From: JBBDRV01 sp040905285
GTDB lineage: Bacteria; Bacteroidota; Rhodothermia; Balneolales; Balneolaceae
Assembly: GCA_040905285.1 (NCBI GenBank)
Contig: JBBDRV010000201.1
Span: forward strand, 1-21,136
Direction of reading: 5' to 3'
DNA: 21,136 nucleotides
In this document: piece after piece, positions 6,381-13,883 of the stretch
Numbering within the stretch: position 1 is the stretch's first letter
Layout of the letters: the number at the start of each line of letters is the position of its first letter
Translations under genes and position numbers: made by a program
The notes under the pieces: generated by a model
Told to the model about the DNA's origin: nothing
What the model saw: the letters and a program-made list of their open reading frames with translations, nothing else
Database searches by the model: none

Positions 6381-7208
6381 TCAGTTATATCGTTCATTTT
6401 CATTAGGGAAATCGAGGCTCTTCACATCGTTGATGTAACGCTGGACGGCATTGGTCATCTCATCGTGAAGATCCGCATACCGGCGAAGGAACCGCGGATT
6501 AAAGTCCTTGTTCAGGCCCAGCATATCATGCAGGACCAGAACCTGCCCGTCACAGTCCGGACCGGCGCCGATACCGATGGTCGGTACAGACACGGATTCC
6601 GTCACCCGGGCGGCAAGCTTTGAGGGAATCTTTTCCAGGACAATGGAAAACACCCCGCACTCTTCCAGTTTTTTTGCATCCGCCAAAAGCTGTTCAGCTT
6701 CCGCTTCTTCCCTGGCCCGCACCTTGTAGGTGCCGAATTTGTAGATACTCTGCGGTGTCAGCCCGAGATGGCCCATTACCGGAATTCCGGCATCCACTAT
6801 CCGCTTGACTGTGGCAGAGATGTTGTCGCCCCCCTCCAGTTTCACGCCGTGCACCCCGGCCTCCTTCATCATCCGGCCGGCACTGATCAGCGCCTCCTTG
6901 GCCGTCACCTGAAAACTCATAAACGGCAGGTCGGCAATAACAAGCGCCTGGTCAACCCCCCGTTCCACACAGGAAGCGTGATAAAGCATCTGCTCAAGTG
7001 TCATCGGAACCGTCGTCTCGTGACCGGCCATTACATTGCCCGCAGAGTCACCGACAAGAATCACATCGATTCCCGCCTGGTCCAGTATCCTGGCCATGGT
7101 GTAATCATATGCTGTCAGCATGCTGATTTTTTCACCACGCTTTTTCATCTCGACAACGGTCTGTGTCGTTATCCTTGGCGGCCGGACGGAAGAGGATTGT
7201 GTACTCAT
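6381..7208 (-). CDS. panB: 3-methyl-2-oxobutanoate hydroxymethyltransferase
   Basis: PanB transfers a hydroxymethyl group from 5,10-methylene-tetrahydrofolate to alpha-ketoisovalerate, making ketopantoate, the first committed step of pantothenate synthesis. The 275-residue protein has MLTAYDYTMARILDQAG (30-46), VGDSAGNVMAGHETT (52-66) with metal ligand Asp54, ADLPFMS (92-98) with Asp93, VKLEGG (122-127) with Lys123 and Glu125, the catalytic Glu192 in LEKIPS, and the GIGAGPDCDGQVLVLHDMLG signature (about 212-231). Its ATG overlaps the fabZ TGA (ATGA at 7205-7208), so translation is probably coupled. Pantothenate feeds the CoaBC step encoded at the start of this window. Confidence 0.96.
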   Translation of the reverse strand: MSTQSSSVRPPRITTQTVVEMKKRGEKISMLTAYDYTMARILDQAGIDVILVGDSAGNVMAGHETTVPMTLEQMLYHASCVERGVDQALVIADLPFMSFQVTAKEALISAGRMMKEAGVHGVKLEGGDNISATVKRIVDAGIPVMGHLGLTPQSIYKFGTYKVRAREEAEAEQLLADAKKLEECGVFSIVLEKIPSKLAARVTESVSVPTIGIGAGPDCDGQVLVLHDMLGLNKDFNPRFLRRYADLHDEMTNAVQRYINDVKSLDFPNENERYN

Positions 7209-7648
7209 TGTGCTTTCTCCCTGTCAACAATGGCCGCAGACGCTTCCAGTTCACAGGTCACCTCTCCATCCACGGTCGCCACGCCTTTCATACTTATGAA
7301 ATTTCTCCGGTGGCTGACAAGGTTGACTTCCATCCGGAGCACATCACCCGGCACCACCTGACGTCTGAACTTGGCATTCTTGATACCCGTAAAAACGATC
7401 AGCGTATCTTCGGGACTGTCCACTTTTTGTTTCATCATCATGATGCACCCGCTCTGGGCCAGGGCTTCCACCTGTAAAACCCCCGGCATGATCGGCGCGC
7501 CGGGAAAGTGGCCGTTAAAAAAAGGCTCGTTGACCGACACATTCTTCAATGTCACAATTCTGCCTTCCTCCAGTTCTGTCACACGATCTACAAGCAGAAA
7601 CGGGTAGCGGTGAGGAATGTAATTCTTTATCTCGTCTATGAGCATCAT
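7205..7648 (-). CDS. fabZ: 3-hydroxyacyl-[acyl-carrier-protein] dehydratase FabZ
   Basis: FabZ dehydrates beta-hydroxyacyl-ACP to trans-2-enoyl-ACP in fatty-acid elongation, in the cytosol as a hot-dog-fold oligomer. The 147-residue protein has PHRYPFLLVDRV (about 12-23), the catalytic His in NGHFPGAPIMPGVLQVEA (His47) and the catalytic Glu61 in the same motif, followed by ALAQ. Starts at 7660, 7648 and 7645 are all in frame; family members begin close to the LIDEIKNYIPHRYPF sequence, which favours 7648 or 7645, and none has a clear ribosome-binding site. In many Bacteroidota FabZ is fused behind LpxC; here it is free-standing. First gene of fabZ-panB-surE; three 21-bp tandem repeats sit directly upstream. 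Confidence 0.95.
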   Translation of the reverse strand: MMLIDEIKNYIPHRYPFLLVDRVTELEEGRIVTLKNVSVNEPFFNGHFPGAPIMPGVLQVEALAQSGCIMMMKQKVDSPEDTLIVFTGIKNAKFRRQVVPGDVLRMEVNLVSHRRNFISMKGVATVDGEVTCELEASAAIVDREKAQ

Positions 7649-7660
7649 GGCTGTTATCAT

Positions 7661-7723
7661 TAAATTCGACTATTGGCAGATAAAATTCGACTATCGGCAG
7701 ATAAAATTCGACTATCGGCAGAT
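7661..7723. repeat. Three tandem 21-bp repeats upstream of fabZ
   Basis: Units at 7661-7681, 7682-7702 and 7703-7723 have the plus-strand form AAAATTCGACTATCGGCAGAT. Units 2 and 3 are identical; unit 1 differs at two positions (T at the first base, TATTGG for TATCGG). A partial fourth piece (ATCGGCAGA, 7724-7732) follows. Twenty-one bases is two helical turns, so identical faces of each unit lie on one side of the DNA. They fill the region just ahead of the fabZ-panB-surE operon, where a promoter or operator would be, but could also be replication-slippage satellite. There are no spacers, so this is not a CRISPR array. Confidence 0.85.
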
Positions 7724-7783
7724 ATCGGCAGAGCGGACGAATGCTTTATCAGAAAGGCCCTGTTTTTCAAAAACGGCAATATA

Positions 7784-8479
7784 CTAATTCCCATCTACCG
7801 TCCCCACATAAACATAAGCGATGCCGCCGGTTAACTTTACCGCCCTCCGCCGGCTGAAAGCACCCGCAGAATCCATCAGGCGAAGAAATCTATCTCCTGC
7901 CGGAAAGGCGGCACTGGTTTCCGGCAGGTAGGTGTAGGCCTCCCTGTTACCGCTGAACCAACCGCCTATGGCCGGCATAACGTGCCTGCTGTAAAGCCTG
8001 TACGGATATTCAAGCAGCCCCTCCGGCTGTCCGAACTCGAGCACCACTACCCTGCCGCCGGGCCTGACCACCCGGGCCATCTCCCCGAGAGCCTGAACCG
8101 GGTCATCCACATTGCGTATGCCGAAGGCTATGCTGGCTATATCAAACCGGTTATCGGGGTATGGGAGACTCATCGCGTCGGCAACTTCAAAATCCACGTC
8201 CAGATAGTTGTCCCGGGCCTTCTCCGGGGCAAACTCGATCATTTCCCTGCAGAAATCCGTGCCGAGGACATACCCCTCGTCACCGACCGCCTTTTTAAAG
8301 GATATGGCCAGGTCCCCCGTACCCGTTGCACAGTCGAGAACATGATCTCCGCGGACAGCCCTGCTTTCAAGCACTGTCTGGTTTCGCCAGAAACGGTGGA
8401 TCCCGAACGAAAGTATTCCGTTTACACGGTCATAATCAGCCGCTATATCGGCAAACATATTTCGTATCCTGTCACTCAC
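7784..8479 (-). CDS. menG: Demethylmenaquinone methyltransferase (UbiE/MenG family)
   Basis: A 231-residue class I SAM-dependent methyltransferase that adds the ring methyl of menaquinone (or, in ubiquinone makers, the C-methyl of the benzoquinol). Family marks are MFADIAADYDRVNGILSFGIHRFWR (8-32), the SAM-binding motif VLDCATGTGDLA (47-58), the acidic strand end GTDFCREMIE, the ADAMSLPYPDNRFD segment, IAFGIRNVDDPVQALGEMARVVRPGG, and a late YTYLPETSAAFP. I prefer MenG because the lineage suggested by the window uses menaquinone, which the sequence alone does not prove. It starts with GTG at 8479, three bases after the stop of the upstream membrane-protein gene, with CAGG upstream; the pair should be co-transcribed. 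Confidence 0.93.
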   Translation of the reverse strand: MSDRIRNMFADIAADYDRVNGILSFGIHRFWRNQTVLESRAVRGDHVLDCATGTGDLAISFKKAVGDEGYVLGTDFCREMIEFAPEKARDNYLDVDFEVADAMSLPYPDNRFDIASIAFGIRNVDDPVQALGEMARVVRPGGRVVVLEFGQPEGLLEYPYRLYSRHVMPAIGGWFSGNREAYTYLPETSAAFPAGDRFLRLMDSAGAFSRRRAVKLTGGIAYVYVGTVDGN

Positions 8480-8482
8480 CTG

Positions 8483-9142
8483 TCATCCGGTTGATTTGAA
8501 ATTCGATGCTTTGCTTTCCTGTTTAAACGCCAGGAGGGCTTCCCCCAGGTGATCATCAAGACGGCTGATACCGGCAGAAACCACCTCCTCATAAAGGGCA
8601 GAGCGGACCAAGACCATTTTTAAGACCCGGTCATTCAACGTCAGTCCCTCTGCGGACCGCTTTATCTCAATCCGGTTCAGCAGCAGGCGGAGAAGGCCTA
8701 CCTTGAACAGGAAAAAGAAAATCAACCCGTACAGCACCCCTGCGTAATTGCCCGAAATGCCAAGGATGCTCAGTATAACTGCAGCCGCGCCCAGTTGAAA
8801 CGCATCGTGATTCAGAACTTTCAAAACAGGGGTCAGCCTGATATTTACAAGACTGCTTTTGTAGTAATACCACCAGAAATAAAAGGATACAGTAATGACG
8901 GCCGCTATCCACGCCGGAAGGACAAAAACGAGAATGTAATACAGAACCAGCGACAGGCTGTCCGTACTTTCAATCCAGGTAACAGCATTCATCACCAGTT
9001 TTTCATAGTCCCTTCGCTCAAGCAGCCCCGGCACGGACTTTTCGACGACGTCCCGGGTCGCATGAAACCAGTGCCCGCCCGACGTCACGGTGGCAAAACC
9101 GGAATCCAGAACATTTTGGGAATGGGAAAATTTATCAGACAT
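8483..9142 (-). CDS. Unrecognised integral membrane protein upstream of menG
   Basis: I do not recognise this 219-residue protein. It has a soluble N-terminal part (1-60, including FHATRDVVEKSVPGLLERRDYEKL), then two hydrophobic blocks: about 62-93 (SLVLYYILVFVLPAWIAAV and FYFWWYYY) and about 114-150 (AFQLGAAAVILSILGISG, then VLYGLIFFFLFKVGLLRLLL), enough for three or four membrane spans. The C-terminal 65 residues are charged and probably cytoplasmic. No catalytic motif is apparent. The TGA stop is three bases from the menG start, so it is co-transcribed with menG; this hints at a membrane or quinone link, but adjacency is the only evidence. Confidence 0.72.
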   Translation of the reverse strand: MSDKFSHSQNVLDSGFATVTSGGHWFHATRDVVEKSVPGLLERRDYEKLVMNAVTWIESTDSLSLVLYYILVFVLPAWIAAVITVSFYFWWYYYKSSLVNIRLTPVLKVLNHDAFQLGAAAVILSILGISGNYAGVLYGLIFFFLFKVGLLRLLLNRIEIKRSAEGLTLNDRVLKMVLVRSALYEEVVSAGISRLDDHLGEALLAFKQESKASNFKSTG

Positions 9143-9212
9143 ATCCTAAAATATACTCTTAATCAGATACAAATGGAATCAGACTGAAAGACCGTCTGCA
9201 ACAGCAGCACCT

Positions 9213-9229
9213 ACCCTGCAACGCAGGGT
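9213..9229. other. Perfect 7-bp hairpin in the comF-membrane protein intergenic region
   Basis: ACCCTGC (9213-9219) and GCAGGGT (9223-9229) pair perfectly around a three-base loop. There is no T tract on either strand, so it is not a classical intrinsic terminator. It lies upstream of the membrane-protein gene and 118 bases beyond the comF stop. Role unknown. Confidence 0.45.
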
Positions 9230-9300
9230 CAGCCATCTCAGAAAACGGCAGTCAAATACAGCCATATGCACAAGCGGACTGCAAGCCGTATCGGATATCC

Positions 9301-9320
9301 AGAAAAACAACGGTTGTTTC
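9301..9320 (-). terminator. Possible terminator after comF
   Basis: On the minus strand, AAACAAC and GTTGTTT are complementary around one central base and are followed by TTCT, about 28 bases after the comF stop. The stem is AT-rich and would need several central bases unpaired to form a loop, so stability is doubtful. Position and the short T run are the only support. Confidence 0.25.
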
Positions 9321-9347
9321 CCGTGGATTCCAAAAGGAGTGTTTATT

Positions 9348-10043
9348 TCAAACTTCCGTCAGTGTGGCAATGCCGACTGTTTGTGCTCCGGCCTGTCTGA
9401 GAACCAGTGACAATTCCCGGACAGTCGCCCCGGTTGTAAAAACATCGTCTACAATAACCGGCAATTCGTACGGAAGAAATTCAATTCCGCCTGTACAGAA
9501 TGCACCTGACATGTTCTTTATCCGCTCTTCGGCAGTCAGGCCGGTCTGGGTTCGCGTCCTGCACGTCCTTCTGACGAGCGGTTCATCAAGTATATTCCAG
9601 CCGGTGATCCGCTTCATCCCTTCACAGATTGCAGCCGCCTGGTTGTACCCCCTCTCCCGCTGTCTGCTCCTGTGCAGGGGGACAGGCACCAGCACCGGTT
9701 CAAACCTGCCTGTATAGCCGCAGGTTGTTGCCTTGCGATAGATGATTTTTCCCAGTTCCCCGCCCAAATCAATCCCGAGATCATAAAGGTGCCCGTATTT
9801 GAGGCGGTATATCAAATCCTGGAGAGTGCCTCCCGGATCCAGCTGCCAGCAGGCCATCCTGAAAGCAACATATCCGGGAAGAATCTCGTCCGTTGCCATC
9901 TCAAGTCTGCTGTCAGCCGGTTCAAACCTGCCGGATTTGCAAAATTCACACAGGCTGAGCTCCCCCTCCGCCAGGGGATCCGAACAGCAGGCACATATTT
10001 TCGGGAACAGAAATTCCCTGATTCCCTTTAAGACGGATATCAT
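9348..10043 (-). CDS. comF: ComF-family phosphoribosyltransferase-like protein
   Basis: ComF/GntX proteins combine a small zinc-ribbon N-terminus with a type I phosphoribosyltransferase fold and are needed for natural DNA uptake in several bacteria, probably in the cytosol during import of single-stranded DNA. In this 231-residue protein the zinc ribbon is C17/C20 (CACC context) with C32/C35 (CEFC). LIYRLKYGHLYDLG (77-90), the VPVPLHRSRQRERGYNQA block (119-136) and the PRPP-binding loop IVDDVFTTGAT (197-207) are all intact. No other competence genes are in the window. It is divergent from the RodZ-like gene, with 323 bases between. Confidence 0.93.
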   Translation of the reverse strand: MISVLKGIREFLFPKICACCSDPLAEGELSLCEFCKSGRFEPADSRLEMATDEILPGYVAFRMACWQLDPGGTLQDLIYRLKYGHLYDLGIDLGGELGKIIYRKATTCGYTGRFEPVLVPVPLHRSRQRERGYNQAAAICEGMKRITGWNILDEPLVRRTCRTRTQTGLTAEERIKNMSGAFCTGGIEFLPYELPVIVDDVFTTGATVRELSLVLRQAGAQTVGIATLTEV

Positions 10044-10366
10044 GTTTTCAACAAAATTGGTTCTGTCACGTTACATGCACAGCAAAACTGGTTCGGGGTA
10101 CGCATCATTTCCGGTTTGGGCTGCAATACTTTATACTTTACGATACTTCACGTCAGCCGTCGGAAGACGTGATACCGATACAGGCAAGAGCCGGCACGGA
10201 GGGAAACCTTGCAACCACAGTTTTTAATCCTCTTTTTTCCATAGAGAGGGATAATTGTTTAGATTGGTAAATTCCTGAACTTTCCGCCCTGATTTTTCCG
10301 CCCTGATTTTCCGGCAGTCCCTTATTAATTTTTTGTTAAACCACGCTTTATAAACAACTGATATTT
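10044..10366. other. Divergent intergenic region, comF / RodZ-like gene
   Basis: These 323 bases carry no supportable gene. Visible structure: a perfect dyad TCACGTC (10148-10154) / GACGTGA (10166-10172) around 11 bases, and a 14-bp tandem duplication TTTCCGCCCTGATT at 10281-10294 and 10295-10308 with a partial third copy. An AT-rich run (about 10322-10366, with TTTTTTGTTAAACC and TTTATAAAC) precedes the RodZ-like start and is the best promoter neighbourhood, though I cannot assign exact boxes. Confidence 0.5.
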
Positions 10367-11629
10367 ATGGCCTCAATCGGGAAAGACCTCGCAACGATCC
10401 GCCTGTACCTGGATCTGTCCCTTGAAGATATCCACCAGGCAACGCGGATTCCCATAGCAACGCTCAAACGCATTGAAAACAGTTCCATTTTCAGCGATCC
10501 TGATGAAAACAAGATCTATGTACGCAGTTTTGTCCGGACATATGCAAAAGCATTGAAAATCAGCGAAGAACTAACCCTGAAATCTCTCGACCAGTATCAA
10601 TCGGGGAATTACAACCGGCTTCTGCTTGACGCCTATCCGGACATCAAAAAAGAGGGTCTCCCCCCGCATCCCCTGCTGGATGAACCGGAGATGCCGGAAA
10701 AGCCGGTAAGCGGCCCTGCGCCGACGGAAACAGCGGGGAAAGAACAGAAGCCGCCTGAACAAAAACTGACCGGGTCAGGTGCGGCCGGGACCCCGGAATC
10801 CGGCAGTTCGCCAAAGCAGCCGGCGGAAAAGAAACAGGAAAAGCAGCCACAGGCGACAGGCAGCTCGCAGGGCAGGCAGGCCACGGAAAAAAAGCAGCAG
10901 GAACAGACGTCAGGCAGTCCGCCGGATCCGCAACAGAAAACAACCCCGGAAAAAACGAGGGAACCCGAATCGAATCCGCTCAATGCCCCGCCCCCTCCAA
11001 GGCCCAGCTCTGTAAACTGGGCTGAAATGGGCCATCAGTTTAAACCTGTTGAGAAAAAAACCCCGGTCTGGCTGATCGGCATTATTGTAGTCATTATCAT
11101 ACTGGCCGTCTCTCTGTATATCATCTATAAAAGCGACCTGTTCAGTGAGAATGTCAGCGAGTCGGATATCGTCTCGCCCCCTGTTGAGACCGAATCTGAA
11201 GAATCCGGACTGAACCTGAATCTGGCGGACGGGGCAGACGGGGATCCGGAAGAAACGGGCGGGGCAACTCTGGAAGAAACCCTGTACATCACGGTGTATG
11301 CCGCCCACGGCCAGCTCGAGCCGGTTCGTGTCTGGTCGGATCTCAAGCCCCGGCCGGATCCGTACTGGATAGAGGAGGGTCATGCCGTCAATTTTGAATT
11401 CAGGGATTCCATCAGAATCAGGGGACAGTATAACAATATGCTTCTTTTTATGAATGGCCGCCGCATCGACAATTTCCGTCAGGAACATTTTAACACGGAA
11501 GAAAGCTCCGTCGAGCTGACACGGGACCACTTCACGGAAGACAACAGGTGGTCCAGACCTGTTTCATTTGAAGTACCCGGGGATGTGCCGGAACCCGATT
11601 CCATCTATAACAGGCCCACTTTCCAGTGA
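10367..11629 (+). CDS. RodZ-like membrane-anchored helix-turn-helix protein
   Basis: A 420-residue bitopic membrane protein with RodZ architecture. Residues 1-80 form the HTH_25-type domain (IRLYLDLSLEDIHQATRIPI, then LKRIENSSIF and the typical YVRSFVRTYAKAL). Residues about 98-230 are a Pro/Glu/Gln/Lys-rich linker of low complexity. One transmembrane helix spans about 234-254 (VWLIGIIVVIIILAVSLYIIY), and the periplasmic end (about 303-400) resembles the DUF4115-like beta domain, with ITVYAAHGQLEPVRVWSD. RodZ links MreB filaments to the cell-wall elongation machinery and usually does not act as a DNA-bound regulator; the role here is inferred from architecture. The linker is longer than usual. 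No mreB is nearby; ligA follows 155 bases downstream on the same strand. Confidence 0.78.
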   Translation: MASIGKDLATIRLYLDLSLEDIHQATRIPIATLKRIENSSIFSDPDENKIYVRSFVRTYAKALKISEELTLKSLDQYQSGNYNRLLLDAYPDIKKEGLPPHPLLDEPEMPEKPVSGPAPTETAGKEQKPPEQKLTGSGAAGTPESGSSPKQPAEKKQEKQPQATGSSQGRQATEKKQQEQTSGSPPDPQQKTTPEKTREPESNPLNAPPPPRPSSVNWAEMGHQFKPVEKKTPVWLIGIIVVIIILAVSLYIIYKSDLFSENVSESDIVSPPVETESEESGLNLNLADGADGDPEETGGATLEETLYITVYAAHGQLEPVRVWSDLKPRPDPYWIEEGHAVNFEFRDSIRIRGQYNNMLLFMNGRRIDNFRQEHFNTEESSVELTRDHFTEDNRWSRPVSFEVPGDVPEPDSIYNRPTFQ

Positions 11630-11655
11630 TAATGTCTCCGCAGCCGGTTGGCAGA

Positions 11656-11737
11656 CGGGTTGACAAACCCGGCAGCAGGCAGACCGGATCTCGTTCCGGT
11701 AATGAATCAACAGGCAGTCAGAATGAATCAGCGGGCA
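11656..11737. other. Two hairpins and a short direct repeat between RodZ-like gene and ligA
   Basis: Two perfect 6-bp stems lie in tandem: CGGGTT/AACCCG (11656-11671, loop GACA) and ACCGGA/TCCGGT (11683-11700, loop TCTCGT). They are followed by a direct repeat AATGAATCARCRGGCA at 11701-11716 and 11722-11737 with a 21-base period. No T tract follows, so intrinsic termination is uncertain. They may separate the two same-strand transcripts or act as mRNA structure. Confidence 0.5.
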
Positions 11738-11784
11738 ACCGGGTTCGAATAAAACGGCAATTTCATCTCTAAAACAGTTGTTAC

Positions 11785-13782
11785 ATGAACATCGAGCAAG
11801 CCCGCCAACGGGTGCTTGAACTACGGGACCTGATCGAAAGGGCCAACAAGGCATACTACGATGAAGCCCGCCCATTCATTTCAGACAGGGAATTTGACAG
11901 AGCGCTCCACGAACTGAGGCAGCTTGAAGAAGACTACGGTCTTGGCACTGACGACTCCCCGACACGACGTGTCGGCGGCACCCCCGGCGACAGCTTTCCA
12001 ACTGTTGAACACCCCGAAGCGATGCTCAGCCTGGACAATACCTACAATGAAGATGAATTGCGGAGCTTCGACAGGCGGGTACAGGATATCCTCGGTTCAC
12101 AGACGTACACCTACAGCACCGAACTGAAATTTGACGGCGCTGCCGTCCGGCTGCGTTATGAAAACGGCCGCCTTGTCCTGGGAGCTACCCGCGGGGACGG
12201 TCGCCGCGGGGACGATATCACCGCCAATCTCAAAACCGTGCGGGATATCCCGCTCCGGCTTGCCGGCGGCGCCCCGGCGGCAGCCGAAATCCGCGGTGAA
12301 GCCTATATGGAAAAAGAGGCTTTCGTACGGCTGAATGAACATCGCGAAGAGCAGGGACTTGATCCGTTTGCCAATCCGCGGAATTCAACCGCAGGGTCAC
12401 TGAAGATGCAGGACCCGCGGGAAGTAGCCCGCCGGCCCATCCGCTTTTACGCCTTCGACCTTGCTGTCGAAAACGGCACTGCACCCCGCTCCCAGAGAGA
12501 AAAAATCGACTTGCTCCGGAAGCTGGGCCTGCCTGTCTGTGAGCAGACCATCATATGTCCGGATATAGACCAGGTCCTGAAGGTCATCCATTCATGGGAT
12601 GACCTCAGGCACAACCTGCCCTACGAAACAGACGGTGTCGTCATCAAAGTGAATGAAGAATACCTGAGAGACGAGCTGGGGCACACCTCAAAAGCTCCCA
12701 GATGGGCTATTGCCTACAAGTTCGAGTCCGAACAGGGGGCAACGGTCGTACAGTCGATCACGCTCCAGGTAGGCCGCCTGGGAACGATCACACCGGTTGC
12801 CGAATTGAAGCCGGTGTTGCTTGCGGGCACGACGGTCAAACGGGCTACCCTCCATAATGAAGATGAACTGCGGCGCAAGGATATCCGCCCGGGGGACACG
12901 GTCACTGTGGAAAAGGCAGGTGAAATTATTCCCCAGGTAATCAGTGTGGTCAATCCGGACCGGAAAAATCGTCCGGAGCCTTTTTCAATGCCCGACAGCT
13001 GTCCTGCCTGTCATGAAGAACTGGTGCAATTTGAGGGGGAGGTTGCCTGGCGCTGTGTCAATCCCGAATGCCCGCCCCAGGTCAGGGAGCGCATCATACA
13101 TTTTGCATCCAGGGACGCCATGGATATCGACGGGCTGGGGGAAGCGGTGGTGGACCAGCTTGTCAGCCGGAAACTGGTCAGCACATACGCCGACCTTTAC
13201 CGGCTTGAGACCAGCCGGCTGGTGCCCCTGGAGAGAATGGCTGACAAAAGTGCCCGGAATCTTACAGAGGCCATAGAAAAGAGCAAATCCAGGCCTCTCG
13301 ACCGGGTCATTTATGCGCTCGGCATTCGGTTTGTGGGAACAACCGTCGCCGGAGATCTTGCAGCCGGGTTTAATTCCCTCGAAGCGATTATGAAGGCCAC
13401 ACCCGAAGAGCTTGCTTCGATCCACACGATCGGCCCGAAAATCGCCGAGTCGGTAACGGCCTTTTTTCAACTGGAAACCAACAGGAAGATTATCCGTGAG
13501 CTGGACGAGGCCGGGTTGCAGTTTCAAGCTGAAAAAAAAGAGGTGGTCTCTTCAGCCCTTGAAGGCAAAAAACTGGTGATAACCGGAACTCTGCCGTCGC
13601 TCAGCAGGAAAGAGGCAAGCGAATTGATTGAAAGGCATGGCGGGAAAACAACCTCCACCGTAAGCAAACATACAGATTACCTGCTGGCCGGCGATTCCCC
13701 CGGCAGCAAATACGAAAAAGCCCGGGATCTCGGGCTGGAAATTCTGGATGAAGACGCACTGAGAAAGCTCCTGGAGGGCTGA
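11785..13782 (+). CDS. ligA: NAD-dependent DNA ligase
   Basis: LigA seals nicks in duplex DNA with NAD+ as adenylate donor and is the essential replicative ligase. The 665-residue protein has every domain in order: Ia domain (1-65, YYDEARPFISDREFDRALHEL), adenylation domain with STELKFDGAAVRL (catalytic Lys115), ATRGDGRRGDDITAN (134-148) and ETDGVVIKVN (281-290), OB fold (LQVGRLGTITPVAEL, 327-341), a four-cysteine zinc finger (C406, C409, C424, C429), helix-hairpin-helix repeats (about 435-580), and a BRCT domain (about 588-665, GKKLVITGTLPSLSR onward). No residue is missing. The ATG at 11785 gives the usual N-terminus, and the stop is TGA. Convergent with copB, 101 bases apart. Confidence 0.97.
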   Translation: MNIEQARQRVLELRDLIERANKAYYDEARPFISDREFDRALHELRQLEEDYGLGTDDSPTRRVGGTPGDSFPTVEHPEAMLSLDNTYNEDELRSFDRRVQDILGSQTYTYSTELKFDGAAVRLRYENGRLVLGATRGDGRRGDDITANLKTVRDIPLRLAGGAPAAAEIRGEAYMEKEAFVRLNEHREEQGLDPFANPRNSTAGSLKMQDPREVARRPIRFYAFDLAVENGTAPRSQREKIDLLRKLGLPVCEQTIICPDIDQVLKVIHSWDDLRHNLPYETDGVVIKVNEEYLRDELGHTSKAPRWAIAYKFESEQGATVVQSITLQVGRLGTITPVAELKPVLLAGTTVKRATLHNEDELRRKDIRPGDTVTVEKAGEIIPQVISVVNPDRKNRPEPFSMPDSCPACHEELVQFEGEVAWRCVNPECPPQVRERIIHFASRDAMDIDGLGEAVVDQLVSRKLVSTYADLYRLETSRLVPLERMADKSARNLTEAIEKSKSRPLDRVIYALGIRFVGTTVAGDLAAGFNSLEAIMKATPEELASIHTIGPKIAESVTAFFQLETNRKIIRELDEAGLQFQAEKKEVVSSALEGKKLVITGTLPSLSRKEASELIERHGGKTTSTVSKHTDYLLAGDSPGSKYEKARDLGLEILDEDALRKLLEG

Positions 13783-13883
13783 ATCTGTCGCGGGGCTATG
13801 GCAGGCAGACCCGAGGGGCAGCTTAACCTGCTGCGGCGAACCGTTCGTACCGGGCTGCGGCATCGGCCGCCGCCGCGCAAGGC

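Noticed and set aside
7661..7732. CRISPR array
   Set aside because: Units are directly adjacent with no unique spacers and no cas genes are nearby.
10633..10983. Cysteine- and serine-rich minus-strand frame in the RodZ-like gene
   Set aside because: Produced by the low-complexity linker read backwards.
13783..13883. Terminator between convergent ligA and copB
   Set aside because: Only 4-5 bp stems (GCAGC/GCTGC, CGAA/TTCG) without T tracts; too weak to annotate.
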